Shown: positions 8,232 to 17,117 of the stretch, piece after piece
Position numbering within the stretch: position 1 is the first letter of the stretch
How the letters are laid out: every line of letters starts with the position of its first letter
Position numbers and translations under genes: made by a program
The notes under the pieces: generated by a model
Told to the model about the DNA's origin: nothing
Database searches by the model: none
Seen by the model: the letters and a program-made list of their open reading frames with translations, nothing else
From: Methanomicrobiales archaeon
GTDB taxonomy: Archaea > Halobacteriota > Methanomicrobia > Methanomicrobiales > JACTUA01
NCBI GenBank assembly: GCA_015660865.1
Contig: JACTUA010000005.1
Location: 186,001-250,000 of the forward strand
Length of the DNA stretch: 64,000 bases
Reading direction: 5' to 3'

Positions 8232-9001
8232 GCCTCGTACCCTACTTCTCGGCCTCCTCCAAGGTGTGGGATGACAAGAGCTGGGTCTTCTCGCTCGAGG
8301 AGATCGGGTACAGGGGCTGGGAGGTGGTGGCCGACGGGGCGTGCTCCTTTGAACAGGATGAGAACATCCGCGAGGTCGCCGAGATAGCGGGGTCCACCGG
8401 CCTCTCCCTCTCTGTCCATGCCCCGTACAGCGACCTGAACCTCGCCTCCCTCAACTACCCCATCTGGAGGGAGTCAATCCGGCAGGCCCTCACCTGCATC
8501 GACCGGGCTGCGGAGCTCACGGATCGGGTTACCGTGCACCCGGGATACCTCTCACCGGTGGGGAAGCTCCTCCCTGACCGGACCTGGGCCCTCCAGAAGT
8601 CCGCCCTCACGGAGATCGGGGCCTTTGCGGCCGACCGCGGGGTCCAGGTCTTCCTCGAGAACATGGGGGGGCTGAAGGAGGTCCTCTGCCGCTTCCCCGA
8701 CGAGATCCTGGGGATGATTGACGGGGTCCGCGGGGTCGGTTTCACCCTCGATGTCGGGCATGCCCACACCGTGGGGAAGGTCCGGGAGTTCCTCAGGGTT
8801 CTTCCCTCGGCCAACCACCTCCATATCCATGACAACCATGGGACGGCCGACCAGCACCTGGCCCTCGGAGACGGCACCATCTCCTGGGACGAGGTGGGGA
8901 AGGCCGTGGCCAGGGACTACCGCGGCATCGTGGTGGTGGAAGGGAGGAGCCTCGGGGAGGCAGAGAAGAGCCTCTCCATGTTCAGGAGGTGCTTCACATG
9001 A
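8228..9001 (+). CDS. Sugar phosphate isomerase/epimerase-like TIM-barrel protein
   Basis: A 257-residue xylose-isomerase-like TIM barrel (AP endonuclease 2 superfamily). Metal-ligand style blocks are visible: SVHAPY near 61, TVHPGY near 103, VFLENMGG near 140, LDVGHAH near 174 and HIHDNHG near 198, plus the terminal VVVEG strand. The His/Glu/Asp pattern fits a divalent-metal enzyme. Substrates of this superfamily range from sugars to abasic-site DNA, so I leave the reaction open. It starts within a 4-bp ATGA overlap with the upstream gene and ends in a 4-bp ATGA overlap with RNase Z. Confidence 0.75.
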   Translation: MSLVPYFSASSKVWDDKSWVFSLEEIGYRGWEVVADGACSFEQDENIREVAEIAGSTGLSLSVHAPYSDLNLASLNYPIWRESIRQALTCIDRAAELTDRVTVHPGYLSPVGKLLPDRTWALQKSALTEIGAFAADRGVQVFLENMGGLKEVLCRFPDEILGMIDGVRGVGFTLDVGHAHTVGKVREFLRVLPSANHLHIHDNHGTADQHLALGDGTISWDEVGKAVARDYRGIVVVEGRSLGEAEKSLSMFRRCFT

Positions 9002-9936
9002 CAGGCGAGACCCTCCATGTCCACTTCCTGGGCACCGCGGGCGCCCTCCCGACCCCCCAGCGGAACCTCCCGTGCATCATGGTGAGACGCGGCTCCGACA
9101 CCCTCCTCTTCGACTGCGGGGAGGGTGCCCAGCAGCAGATGATGCGGGCCCGGACCGGTTTCACTGTGAATGCCATCTTCATCACCCACTGGCACGCGGA
9201 CCACTTCCTCGGGACCTTCGGGCTCGCCCAGACCCTCTCCTTCATGGGGAGGGACGAGCCCCTGACCATCTACGGCCCGCCCGGCGTCCATGAATTTGCC
9301 GGGATGGTCGCCCAGCTCTGCAGGAACAACATCCGGTTCCCCATCAAGTCCGAGGAGATGCGCGACGGCTCTGTCGTGCAGTTCGGCGGGTACACGGTCC
9401 ATGCCTTTGCCACCCTCCATGGCATCCAGTCCCTCGGCTTCCTTCTCATCGAGGACGGGAGGCCAGGGAAGTTCAACCGCGAGAAGGCGGTGACGCTGGG
9501 AGTACCCCCCGGGCCCCTCTTCGGCAGGCTCCAGCGGGGAGAGGCGATACGGATCACCCGGGACGGGCAGGAGGTGGAGGTGCGGCCCGAAGAGGTGATG
9601 GGGCCGCCCCGTCCCGGCCGGAAGATCTGTTACACGGGCGATACCAGGCCCGTCGAAGGCCGCATCTCCGATATTGCAGGAGGGGCCGATCTCCTCATCC
9701 ATGACGCCACCTTTGATGACCGGGACCGGGACCGAGCCGAGGAGGTCCACCACTCCACCGCCGGGGAGGCGGGGGCGGCAGCCCAGGCTCTCAGAGTAAA
9801 GACCCTTGCCCTCGTCCATATCAGCCCCCGGTACACGAGCGTCACGGGCCATATCGAGGATGCAAAGAGGTGCTTCTCCGGCGAGGTCATCGCCCCCCCC
9901 GACCTCACCATGATCGAGATACCCTTCAGGGACTGA
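8998..9936 (+). CDS. rnz: Ribonuclease Z (tRNA 3' endonuclease)
   Basis: A metallo-beta-lactamase-fold endonuclease that trims the 3' trailer of pre-tRNAs, 312 residues. It begins with the family N-terminus (HVHFLGTAGALPTPQRN). It has the zinc motif THWHADHFLG near residue 62, LLFDCGEGAQQQM near 38, CYTGDTRP, LLIHDATF and a late HISPRYT block. The start ATG at 8998 overlaps the previous stop as ATGA and has a GGAGGT site at 8984-8989. The enzyme is directly relevant here because the window carries a tRNA-Cys gene only 11 nt upstream of a coding region, a transcript whose maturation would need this cut. Confidence 0.93.
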   Translation: MTGETLHVHFLGTAGALPTPQRNLPCIMVRRGSDTLLFDCGEGAQQQMMRARTGFTVNAIFITHWHADHFLGTFGLAQTLSFMGRDEPLTIYGPPGVHEFAGMVAQLCRNNIRFPIKSEEMRDGSVVQFGGYTVHAFATLHGIQSLGFLLIEDGRPGKFNREKAVTLGVPPGPLFGRLQRGEAIRITRDGQEVEVRPEEVMGPPRPGRKICYTGDTRPVEGRISDIAGGADLLIHDATFDDRDRDRAEEVHHSTAGEAGAAAQALRVKTLALVHISPRYTSVTGHIEDAKRCFSGEVIAPPDLTMIEIPFRD

Positions 9937-10082
9937 AAGATCGCCCTTGTCCAGGGATTCATGAGCCGGGGACACCCATAAGAGGGGGGAGGGCGAGTAC
10001 TACGTAGGAAAGGATCTCCCGGCCTGGATACACGGGAGCAGGGGAGAGAAGCCCCCTCAAAGGAGAGAACGGGAGAGAGAAG

Positions 10083-11927
10083 ATGGAAGGGGATACCAAG
10101 GTCATCGTCTACCGCCTGGGAGCGAACTGCGATATCGGGGAGGTCGAGGAAGGGAAGATCTACAGCGGGAAGGTCCAGGGGTTTGCGACCTTCGGGGCCT
10201 TCGTCCTCCTGAATGACCGGGTGAAGGGGCTCGTCCACAAGTCCAACATCAAGGTCCGGCACAAGGAGCAGGACCCCATCCTCGTGCTGGTCAGGGGCAT
10301 CCGGCCCAACGGGAACATCGATCTCGAGGAGGTGACCCCCTCCGTCTTCCATACCGAGGTGGTGGTGAAGAAGTCTGCCCCTGTCAGGCTGAAGGATCTC
10401 CAGAGGTCGATCGGGAGGGTCGTCCAGATCCAGGGGGAGGTCTCCCAGGTCAAGCAGACGAGCGGCCCGACCATCTTCACCCTCGTTGACGGGGACGGGA
10501 TCGCGAGCGGCGCTGCCTTCGTTGAGGCTGGGGTCCGGGCATACCCGGAGGTGCAGCTGGGCGACATCGTCTCCATCATGGGGGAGGTGATGCAGAGGAA
10601 CTCCCAGCTGCAGGTCGAGGTCTCATCCCTCGCCGTCATGACCGGCGACGAGGCCCTCCATGTCCGGGAGGAGATCGACCTCACCCTTGACATACGGGCC
10701 GAGCCACCCGAGCTCGCGCTCCTCGTTGAGAGCACGGTCCTTGCCGCCCTCGTGCCTGCAATGAGGGAGGTGGCACGGAGGATCCGGAAGGCGGTCTTCA
10801 TGGGCCAGCCCATCCTCGTCCGGCACCACGCCGATGCCGACGGGATCTCCGCTGCCGTCTCGCTCGAGCAGGCCGTGATCGCCCTCATCCGGGAGAACGG
10901 GGGGGACTTTGACTCCGGCTACTTCCTCTTCAAGCGGGCCCCCTCGAAGGCACCCTTCTACGAGATCGAGGACATCACCCGGGACCTGGACTTCTCCCTG
11001 AAGGACCTCGTCCGGTACGGCCAGAAGCTCCCCCTCATCATCCTGATGGACAACGGCTCCACCGAAGAGGACATCCCTTCCCTCAGGATGGCCGCGGTCT
11101 ACGACCTTCCCATGCTCGTCGTGGACCACCACCACCCCGACGAGGTGGTGGACCCCTACCTCCAGGGTCACGTGAACCCCTACCATGTGGGAGGCGACTT
11201 CGGGGTCACGAGCGGGATGCTCGGGGTCGAGATCGCACGGCTGGTGCACCCTTCCGTTGAACCCCTGGTACGGCACATCGCCGCGGTCTCGGCCGTGGGT
11301 GACAGGTCCGAGGCTCCGGAGCGGGGCCGGTACCTCGCCCTCGCAGCCGAGAACTACACCGAGGAGCACTGCAAGGAGATCGCCCTTGCCCTGGATTACC
11401 TCCAGTTCTGGCTCAGGTTCAACGACGGCCGCGAACTCGTCAAGGATCTCCTCAACCTGAACGGGAACGAGGAGCGGCACCGTGCCCTGGTCCGTCACCT
11501 GGTGGACCAGGCGAACCTGGCCATCGCCGAGCAGGTGGAGGCCTCCATGCCCCATGTCGAGAGCCGGATGCTCCCGAACGGGGTCCACCTCTTCCTCCTG
11601 GACGTGGAGCTCCATGCCCATAAGTTCACCTTTCCCCCGCCGGGCAAGACCTCCGGCGAGGTCCATGACCGGCTCATCCAGAAGAACCCGAACCTCCCGG
11701 TGGTGACCATCGGCTTCGGCCCTGACTTCGCCGTGCTCCGTTCAAGGGGCGTGCTGATGAACATCCCCCAGATGGTGCGGGAGCTGCGGCAGGAGATCGT
11801 CGGCGGGGGGGTCTCGGGCGGAGGCCACCTCGTCGTAGGCTCCATCAAGTTCGTGGAGGGGATGCGCGGGCAGGTCCTCGAGGCCCTCATCGGGAAGATC
11901 GGCGGCGCTCCCGTCCAGCCCCGGTGA
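10083..11927 (+). CDS. Archaeal RecJ-like DHH phosphoesterase with S1/OB domains
   Basis: A 614-residue single-strand nuclease of the archaeal RecJ type, implicated in DNA repair and replication. Residues about 18-80 are an S1-like RNA/DNA-binding domain (GKVQGFATFGAFVLLNDRVK, then GLVHKSNI). A second OB-type domain (VQIQGEVSQVKQTSGPTIFT) covers about 110-200. The catalytic DHH domain has RHHADADG near 249 and VDHHHP near 346. The C-terminal DHHA1 region ends with a GGGVSGGGHLVVGSIKF block. The gene follows a 146-nt purine-rich leader without an obvious TATA box. Its length and domain order match archaeal homologues. Confidence 0.88.
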   Translation: MEGDTKVIVYRLGANCDIGEVEEGKIYSGKVQGFATFGAFVLLNDRVKGLVHKSNIKVRHKEQDPILVLVRGIRPNGNIDLEEVTPSVFHTEVVVKKSAPVRLKDLQRSIGRVVQIQGEVSQVKQTSGPTIFTLVDGDGIASGAAFVEAGVRAYPEVQLGDIVSIMGEVMQRNSQLQVEVSSLAVMTGDEALHVREEIDLTLDIRAEPPELALLVESTVLAALVPAMREVARRIRKAVFMGQPILVRHHADADGISAAVSLEQAVIALIRENGGDFDSGYFLFKRAPSKAPFYEIEDITRDLDFSLKDLVRYGQKLPLIILMDNGSTEEDIPSLRMAAVYDLPMLVVDHHHPDEVVDPYLQGHVNPYHVGGDFGVTSGMLGVEIARLVHPSVEPLVRHIAAVSAVGDRSEAPERGRYLALAAENYTEEHCKEIALALDYLQFWLRFNDGRELVKDLLNLNGNEERHRALVRHLVDQANLAIAEQVEASMPHVESRMLPNGVHLFLLDVELHAHKFTFPPPGKTSGEVHDRLIQKNPNLPVVTIGFGPDFAVLRSRGVLMNIPQMVRELRQEIVGGGVSGGGHLVVGSIKFVEGMRGQVLEALIGKIGGAPVQPR

Positions 11928-11975
11928 GGGGCGGGAGATTCACCCGTTGGACAGGAAACGGACCGGAAAGGGAAC

Positions 11976-11985
11976 TTTTTTATAG
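11976..11985 (+). promoter_or_regulatory. TATA box for the DUF7123-like gene
   Basis: TTTTTATAGC lies about 45 nt upstream of the ATG at 12028 and predicts a transcript start near 12007, just before the GGGAGGCGAG ribosome-binding site. The T-run may also act as terminator for the upstream recJ-like gene. Confidence 0.65.
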
Positions 11986-12027
11986 CTCGCCAGAGACACA
12001 TTGAGGATCAAACAGGGAGGCGAGTGG

Positions 12028-12279
12028 ATGTCAACTGCAAACCGTATCCGGGACAGCTACAATGACACCCAGCGCAAGATCCTCTACTATCTCAGCTCAG
12101 GTATCCGGAAGGGCAAGCATTACTTCAAGTCCAAGTACATCGCGAAGGACCTGGGCCTCTCCCCCAAGGAAGTGGGGACGAACATGGGGATCCTCGCCGA
12201 GATCTGCGAGGAGCTCTCCATCATCCGCTGGAGCTACTCGAACAGCACGACCTGGCTCGTCACCACCCGTGCAGCCTGA
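12028..12279 (+). CDS. DUF7123-like small winged-helix protein
   Basis: An 83-residue protein beginning MSTANRIRDSYND. The blocks YFKSKYIAKDLGLSPKEVG and WSYSNSTTW closely match the archaeal DUF7123 family found in haloarchaea and methanogens. The central part has helix-turn-helix character, so it is probably a DNA-binding regulator, though no target is known. An in-frame upstream start (TTG, 12001) exists, but a GGGAGGCGAG site directly before the ATG at 12028 decides for the shorter form. It has its own TATA box and stands alone. Confidence 0.75.
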   Translation: MSTANRIRDSYNDTQRKILYYLSSGIRKGKHYFKSKYIAKDLGLSPKEVGTNMGILAEICEELSIIRWSYSNSTTWLVTTRAA

Positions 12280-12305
12280 TCCCCCTGCCTCCGCGTTTCT
12301 TCGTC

Positions 12306-12491
12306 ATGACCCGCATTGAGATCACGGGAAAGATCGGCTTTGTGGCAGGCATCGACGAGAAGAGGGACTGCCTCATGTCCCAGGAGCATACGTCTGCGGA
12401 TCCGGATGCCCTGTGGTTCAACATCGATCTTCCCAAGGGGCATGGGTTCCGGCCCGGCGATCGGGTGAAGGTCACCGTGGAGAAGATGTAA
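12306..12491 (+). CDS. Small beta-rich protein of unknown function (61 aa)
   Basis: A 61-residue protein starting MTRIEITGKIGFVAGIDEK and ending with RPGDRVKVTVEKM. The alternating hydrophobic pattern and terminal GDRVKVTV strand suggest a small OB- or SH3-like barrel. It lies 26 nt after the DUF7123-like gene on the same strand and is probably co-transcribed. No family recognised; function open. Confidence 0.55.
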   Translation: MTRIEITGKIGFVAGIDEKRDCLMSQEHTSADPDALWFNIDLPKGHGFRPGDRVKVTVEKM

Positions 12492-12559
12492 GGCCCCTTT
12501 TTCCGTAACCGGCCCCTAAGGCCCCTTTTTCCGCATCCGGCCCCAGGCCCCTTTTTCCG
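12491..12559 (+). terminator. Three tandem T-tract repeats, likely terminator
   Basis: The 15-mer AGGCCCCTTTTTCCG occurs at 12491, 12519 and 12545 (period 28 and 26 bp), starting at the stop codon of the small gene. Each copy supplies a run of five T on the plus strand, as archaeal intrinsic termination uses, just before the convergent gene that ends at 12588. Confidence 0.6.
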
Positions 12560-12587
12560 GATCAGGCTCATGGGATCGCCTGCCGGC

Positions 12588-13205
12588 TTATTGTGTAAAG
12601 ACAGGCGGGGTTTCGATGGTTATGACGAACCGGTCCACGTTCTCGGCCGCGATAACCATGTAGACGGCCCCCCTACCAGCCACGACCGTCTTTGTTACCG
12701 ACCCGGGGAAGCGGATCTCGGTACCTTCCAGGACGAGCCCGCTCTGCTCGTCAACGACGATCATCCGGAACCTGGCATTCTCGGGGTTCTTTACGGCATA
12801 GAGCGTGGAGGTCATCCTCCAGACGGGGGAGGGAACTGTGAAGGGCTCCGTGATCCCCCCGTGGTTCTCCTCGACATAGGCAAAGGCCACCGAGCTGTTG
12901 TACTGCCAGTTGACGTCCGAGAACCCGTATATGCCCATATCGCTCGGGAGGAACCGGACCGGGAAGAGGGAGTAGTCACTGGTATAGGAGATCCGCTTCA
13001 TGGTGGCGGGAGGTGGTGTGGGGAGACTGGTGGGGGGGAAGATCGTTTCCTGGGCCGGTGACACGGGGGCAGGGGTGGGAGCCGGGGTTGTAGTCACAAC
13101 CTCCGGTACCTGCGGATTGGAATGAGCAGGTGGGGAGAGGACGACGGTGAGGATGATAACCAGGGTAAGTCCGATGAGCACTGCCGCGAGATCTCCCCGT
13201 TCCAT
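12588..13205 (-). CDS. Membrane-anchored extracytoplasmic protein of unknown function
   Basis: A 205-residue protein with one N-terminal membrane segment (about residues 7-24, AAVLIGLTLVIILTVVLS). A Pro/Thr-rich linker (about 28-68) and an outward-facing beta-rich domain follow. The architecture is that of a surface protein tethered by an uncleaved signal anchor. No catalytic motif or cysteine is seen. It faces the next gene divergently across a 262-nt AT-rich region. I do not recognise a family. Confidence 0.6.
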   Translation of the reverse strand: MERGDLAAVLIGLTLVIILTVVLSPPAHSNPQVPEVVTTTPAPTPAPVSPAQETIFPPTSLPTPPPATMKRISYTSDYSLFPVRFLPSDMGIYGFSDVNWQYNSSVAFAYVEENHGGITEPFTVPSPVWRMTSTLYAVKNPENARFRMIVVDEQSGLVLEGTEIRFPGSVTKTVVAGRGAVYMVIAAENVDRFVITIETPPVFTQ

Positions 13206-13430
13206 AGAGAAACCAAGGGAGGCTCACCATAAATCAATTTCTGCTCTTTCCGCCATTTTTCTCTCATTCTCCATCCATTTCTGCTGCTCATCCGTTTTTT
13301 CCCGATCCATGGCTGCATACGTATGGGAAGGGCAAGAAGATTATCCATATCGGTTGAATCTTGGTATAAATGTCTTATAGCAACTAATTCAACAAAAAGA
13401 GGATGATTAGATAATAGACTAAAAGCGATT

Positions 13431-13441
13431 ACAATATATAC
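13431..13441 (+). promoter_or_regulatory. TATA-like element in an AT-rich divergent region
   Basis: The 262-nt region 13206-13467 is much more AT-rich than its flanks. ACAATATATAC ends 27 nt before the ATG at 13468 and is the best TATA candidate; GGTATAAATG near 13362 is a second, more distal one. I see no other structure in the region. Confidence 0.5.
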
Positions 13442-13467
13442 AAGAACGATTAACTAGTTGATCAAGC

Positions 13468-13722
13468 ATGAACGCATTCTCTCACCGCACCTGGATACCC
13501 TTCTACCTGGCCTCCTTCGGTACCCTCTCCATGGCGGTCTTCCGCTCCATGAACGGTGTCATGCTCCTGTTCAGCCTCGTCCTGGTCAGCGTCGCCCTCG
13601 GTATCATCTTTCTGGCCATCCAGACCGAGGTTGCGAGGAACACGGAGAAGAAGGAGCTCATGGCAACCCTCTCAAAGAAGGTCCTCTCAGCGGGGGAGTC
13701 CAAGGGCAGCGAAACGAAGTGA
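13468..13722 (+). CDS. Small two-helix membrane protein, unknown function
   Basis: An 84-residue protein with two hydrophobic segments (about residues 9-24 and 30-50) and a charged, basic C-terminal tail (TEKKELMATLSKKVLSAGES). The topology suggests a small integral membrane protein with a cytoplasmic tail. It is followed 5 nt later by the next gene on the same strand, so the two are probably an operon. No family recognised. Confidence 0.55.
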   Translation: MNAFSHRTWIPFYLASFGTLSMAVFRSMNGVMLLFSLVLVSVALGIIFLAIQTEVARNTEKKELMATLSKKVLSAGESKGSETK

Positions 13723-13727
13723 TCGCC

Positions 13728-14309
13728 ATGGGGAACGATATCTATCTCCACCACCTCTTCCAGGAGAAGGAGTTCTGGAACCGCTATGATAACCTGAAGG
13801 AGGTGCTCCGGCACCTCCAGGAGCAGAACGAACTTCTGGACCGGATACGGCGTGAGGAGGTCATCCCGGAACAGACACGGGAGCTGGCCCTGAAGGCCCT
13901 CTCGGCCGACATCGACCAGACCCGCCGCCTCTTCTCCGAGATCTTCCAGAACTTCGTCTCAGGGGCCTCGGCCGGGCTGAACCGGGTCGATCTCGAGACC
14001 TCCATCACCCTTGTGGACGGAAACCTCCTCGAGGTGAACCGTGTTGCCCTCTGGGTCGACGGGGAGCCCTGGGAGATCCCCGCCGATCTCGGGAAGAAGT
14101 TCGCGGAGTACATCCTCGCAAAAGGGGAGGGCACGCCTGCCGAGATGATCACCGAGTTCTACGAGAACGAGGAGCACCTCTCCGATATACGCCTCGGGAG
14201 CCTGAACCGCTGCTCGCTCCAGATGATGGAGGAGATCTACCCGGCAAAGAATCTCCATGTCCGGCTGCGGCTGCCAGCCCAGTGCCTGGTGGACCACCGG
14301 ATCATCTGA
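13728..14309 (+). CDS. Conserved-looking cytoplasmic protein of unknown function
   Basis: A 193-residue soluble protein starting MGNDIYLHHLFQEKEFWNRY. Residues 20-70 look like a coiled coil rich in Leu, Glu and Arg, followed by a mixed alpha/beta region (NLLEVNRVALWVDGEPWEIP). A GTGATC motif 4 nt upstream of the ATG at 13728 supports this start over longer in-frame readings. It probably shares a transcript with the preceding small membrane protein. I do not recognise a family. Confidence 0.55.
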   Translation: MGNDIYLHHLFQEKEFWNRYDNLKEVLRHLQEQNELLDRIRREEVIPEQTRELALKALSADIDQTRRLFSEIFQNFVSGASAGLNRVDLETSITLVDGNLLEVNRVALWVDGEPWEIPADLGKKFAEYILAKGEGTPAEMITEFYENEEHLSDIRLGSLNRCSLQMMEEIYPAKNLHVRLRLPAQCLVDHRII

Positions 14310-14400
14310 TAAATAGTATTTAACTTATTAAACTTCCTATTTAAATTCCCATTTTAATTACCTCTCTCATTTTTTTGGCTTAAATGTCTGGGCGAAACCG
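14310..14400 (+). terminator. AT-rich intergenic region with T-run
   Basis: After the stop at 14309 the sequence becomes AT-rich with several TTTAA/TTAAA steps and a run of seven T near 14370, compatible with archaeal termination. The next gene's promoter (GGAAATATTAAG near 14443) follows. Confidence 0.4.
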
Positions 14401-14478
14401 GGACTCGCCCTTTATTAGGACTTCCCTCCCAGCACCAAAAAGGAAATATTAAGTCTTGTGGCTACCCACCTATCGTGT

Positions 14479-14985
14479 ATGGGTGTGGCGGAGCTGAAGA
14501 TCAAGATCGTGGTCTTCGGGGCGTACAATGCCGGGAAGTCCAGCTTTATCCGTGCGCTCGACCCCTTCTCGCGCCACATCGAGGCCGAGAATGCGGACGG
14601 GAGCACGACCGTCGCCATGGACTTCGGGCGGATCCGGATCGGGGACCACAGCGTCTTTCTCTTCGGGACACCCGGCCAGGAACGGTTCGAGTTTGCGAGG
14701 AAGGTCCTCTCCCGGGGGATGGACGGGGCGATCGTGGTTGTCGATTCCACCCGGGACATGGACGAGATCACGATGAACCTGTTCCAGTGGCTGAAGACAC
14801 GGGGGATCCCCATTGCCGTGATGGCAAACAAGTGCGATTGCGCTGATGCCCTCCCGGACCAGATCCGGGCAAAGGCGCCATGGTTCCCTGTCCATGCCAT
14901 CTCGGCCCGCACCGGCATGAATGTGGAGTCCTCCCTCCGGGCCTTCCTCTCAGAGATCCTCTCGGCACGGGTTCCCCTCCCATAG
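14479..14985 (+). CDS. Small Ras/MglA-like GTPase
   Basis: A 168-residue stand-alone GTPase domain. G1/P-loop is GAYNAGKSSF near residue 14, G2 includes a conserved Thr in GSTTVAMDFG, G3 is FGTPGQERF, G4 is NKCD and G5 is ISARTG. The G3 form and short length resemble the MglA/Arf-like prokaryotic small GTPases, which usually switch with a roadblock-type partner. No such partner is adjacent. The ATG at 14479 (MGVAELKIKIVV) lies about 30 nt after a TATA-like AAATATTAAG. A lipoprotein gene follows with its own promoter. Confidence 0.85.
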   Translation: MGVAELKIKIVVFGAYNAGKSSFIRALDPFSRHIEAENADGSTTVAMDFGRIRIGDHSVFLFGTPGQERFEFARKVLSRGMDGAIVVVDSTRDMDEITMNLFQWLKTRGIPIAVMANKCDCADALPDQIRAKAPWFPVHAISARTGMNVESSLRAFLSEILSARVPLP

Positions 14986-15016
14986 CTTTAAACGTATGGA
15001 ATTTCACACTTCCATA

Positions 15017-15406
15017 ATGTCCACCGGGAAGTCGGTGCTCCTCCTTGTTTCATTCCTCGCGCTCCTCTCCCTCTCTCCGGGCTGCCTCTCTGTCTCCATT
15101 GTGCATGTAACATACGATGGAAGCAGCCTCCACGTCCAGGTCACGAACACCGGCGTGACCGGGGATGCGGCACTCCAGGTGAATGTCTTCAGGTTCCAGG
15201 ACTTCCGGCAGGTCGAGGTCACCCGGATGACCCTGCCCGTCCGGTTGGAGAGTGGCACAGGCACGTATACCCTCCCCCTCACGCTCGATGCCGGGACCTA
15301 CCGGCTCTACCTCTACGTAACCAGCGGCAATGACCGGAGGGCGAGCGTGATCCAGGATATCACCGTGGAATCCCATGGAGCGACTCCTCGCATCGGCGCT
15401 GGGTGA
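15017..15406 (+). CDS. Lipoprotein of unknown function
   Basis: A 129-residue predicted lipoprotein. The signal sequence STGKSVLLLVSFLALLSLSP ends in a lipobox with the cysteine at about residue 24. The rest is an immunoglobulin-like beta domain (HVTYDGSSLHVQVTNTG, later GTYRLYLYVTSG). The ATG at 15017 is preferred over that at 14996 because GCTTTAAACG at 14985-14994 is a TATA box about 28 nt upstream, giving a leaderless transcript. The last 32 bp overlap the adenine deaminase gene in another frame. Function unknown. Confidence 0.6.
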   Translation: MSTGKSVLLLVSFLALLSLSPGCLSVSIVHVTYDGSSLHVQVTNTGVTGDAALQVNVFRFQDFRQVEVTRMTLPVRLESGTGTYTLPLTLDAGTYRLYLYVTSGNDRRASVIQDITVESHGATPRIGAG

Positions 15407-17036
15407 AGAGCCGGCCGACACCGTCTTCTCCGGCTGCACCCTCTTCAACCCCTTTGACTGCTCCTGGGAGGAGACCTCCTTTGCAGTCACCGGAGGGATG
15501 GTCGTCGGGACCGGCGATTACCGTGGGGTGGAGGTCCACGACCTGCCCGGGGCGCGGGTCGTCCCCGGGCTCATCGACAGCCATGTCCATATCGAGTCAT
15601 CCCTCCTCGTGCCCGCCGAGTTCGCGCGGGCGGTCCTCCCCCATGGGACCACAACGGTGATCGCCGATCCCCACGAGATAGCGAACGTCGCCGGGGTACG
15701 GGGGATCGGGTACCTCATGGAAGAGGCCTCCCGTTCTTCCCTGGAGATCCTCTTCATGCTCCCCTCCTGTGTCCCTGCGACCCCCGATGACCCCGGGGGC
15801 GCCATTCTCTCTGCACCGGACCTCACCCCCTTCATCGGCCGCAGGGGGGTCCTTGGCCTGGGGGAGATGATGAACGTCCCGGGGGTGCTCGGCGGCGACG
15901 ACGACGTGAAGAGGAAGATCTCCCTCTGCAGGATCCGGGATGGCCATGCCCCCGGCCTCTCCGGAAAACCCCTCAATGCGTACATTCTCTCCGGCCTCCA
16001 GAGCGATCACGAGTGCACGACCCTGGCAGAGGCACGGGAGAAGCTCCGGAAGGGGATGTTCATCATGATCCGGGAAGGGTCCACCGAGAAGAACATCGGG
16101 GATCTCCTCCCCCTCGTCACCCCCTGTTCCGCGGGCCGGTGCTCCTTTGCCACCGATGACCGGCATGCCGATCTCCTCGTGAAAGCGGGGCATATCGATG
16201 ACTGCATCCGGAGGGCGATGGAGCTGGGCCTGGATCCCGATCTCGCTCTCAGAATGGCGACCCTCTCCCCCTGCGAACGGTTCGGGCTTGCGGATCGCGG
16301 AGCCATTACTCCTGGAAGGATCGCCGACTTCTGCATTCTCGAGGATGGGAGAGAGTTCCACGTGAAAAGGACCTACAAACGCGGAGTCCCTGTCGGTGAG
16401 ATCCCTTACCGGAGGCCGGACGTGCTCCGTACCCCCTTCTCCTGCAGCATACCCGATCCTGCTTCCATCCGGATCCTGGGTAGCGGCGAAGCGCGTGTCA
16501 TCGGCCTTGTTCCCGGCCAGATCACCACCAGGAACCTGAAGTACCCTGTCCGCGGTGACGAGATCCCGGATACCGAACATGACATCCTGAAGATCGTGGC
16601 CTGCGACCGCTACGGGCGGGGCAGGGTGAGCGTGGGGCTCGTGCACGGGTTCGGGCTCGCATCGGGGGCCATCGCCTCCTCGGTCTCCCACGATGCGCAT
16701 AATGTCCTCGCTCTCGGCGCATCGGACGGGGAGATCATCAGGGCTATCCGGGAGGTTGTGGCAATGGATGGGGGGATGGTCACGGTCTCGGGGGAGCGGG
16801 TGACCGCCCTCCCCCTGGAATGCGCCGGGCTCATGTCAGCCGAGCCGTACGAGAAGGTGGCAGCCCGGCTCACCGAACTCGATGAAGAGGTCTCCTCTCT
16901 CGGGGGTCCCCCCCATCCCTTCATGTACCTCTCCTTCCTCGCGCTGCCGGTCATCCCGGAGCTCAGGATCACTCCCCGCGGGCTCTTCGACTCGGTGGCC
17001 TTCAGGCACGTGGATCTCTTCCACACGGAACCGTGA
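15375..17036 (+). CDS. ade: Adenine deaminase
   Basis: A 553-residue metal-dependent amidohydrolase that converts adenine to hypoxanthine in purine salvage. The metal motif GLIDSHVHIESS lies near residue 65, followed by TTTVIADPHEIANV. Downstream come SDHECT, FATDDRHADLLVKAGHID and the C-terminal HDAHNVLALG plus GGMVTVSG blocks, all characteristic of the Ade family rather than adenosine deaminase. The start ATG lies inside the preceding lipoprotein gene (32-bp overlap). Length is normal for the family. Confidence 0.93.
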   Translation: MERLLASALGEEPADTVFSGCTLFNPFDCSWEETSFAVTGGMVVGTGDYRGVEVHDLPGARVVPGLIDSHVHIESSLLVPAEFARAVLPHGTTTVIADPHEIANVAGVRGIGYLMEEASRSSLEILFMLPSCVPATPDDPGGAILSAPDLTPFIGRRGVLGLGEMMNVPGVLGGDDDVKRKISLCRIRDGHAPGLSGKPLNAYILSGLQSDHECTTLAEAREKLRKGMFIMIREGSTEKNIGDLLPLVTPCSAGRCSFATDDRHADLLVKAGHIDDCIRRAMELGLDPDLALRMATLSPCERFGLADRGAITPGRIADFCILEDGREFHVKRTYKRGVPVGEIPYRRPDVLRTPFSCSIPDPASIRILGSGEARVIGLVPGQITTRNLKYPVRGDEIPDTEHDILKIVACDRYGRGRVSVGLVHGFGLASGAIASSVSHDAHNVLALGASDGEIIRAIREVVAMDGGMVTVSGERVTALPLECAGLMSAEPYEKVAARLTELDEEVSSLGGPPHPFMYLSFLALPVIPELRITPRGLFDSVAFRHVDLFHTEP

Positions 17037-17117
17037 AGGTACACCCATCCAATTCACTAACGACTTACCATGCCGGGACCGCCCTGGTTTACGGGCTGCG
17101 GCAGATACTCCCTGATT

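Noticed and set aside
9998-10008. TACTACGTAGG shared by the recJ leader and the fbp upstream region (1032-1042, minus strand)
   Set aside because: Many 11-mers repeat by chance in 64 kb, and the two copies sit at very different distances from their genes.
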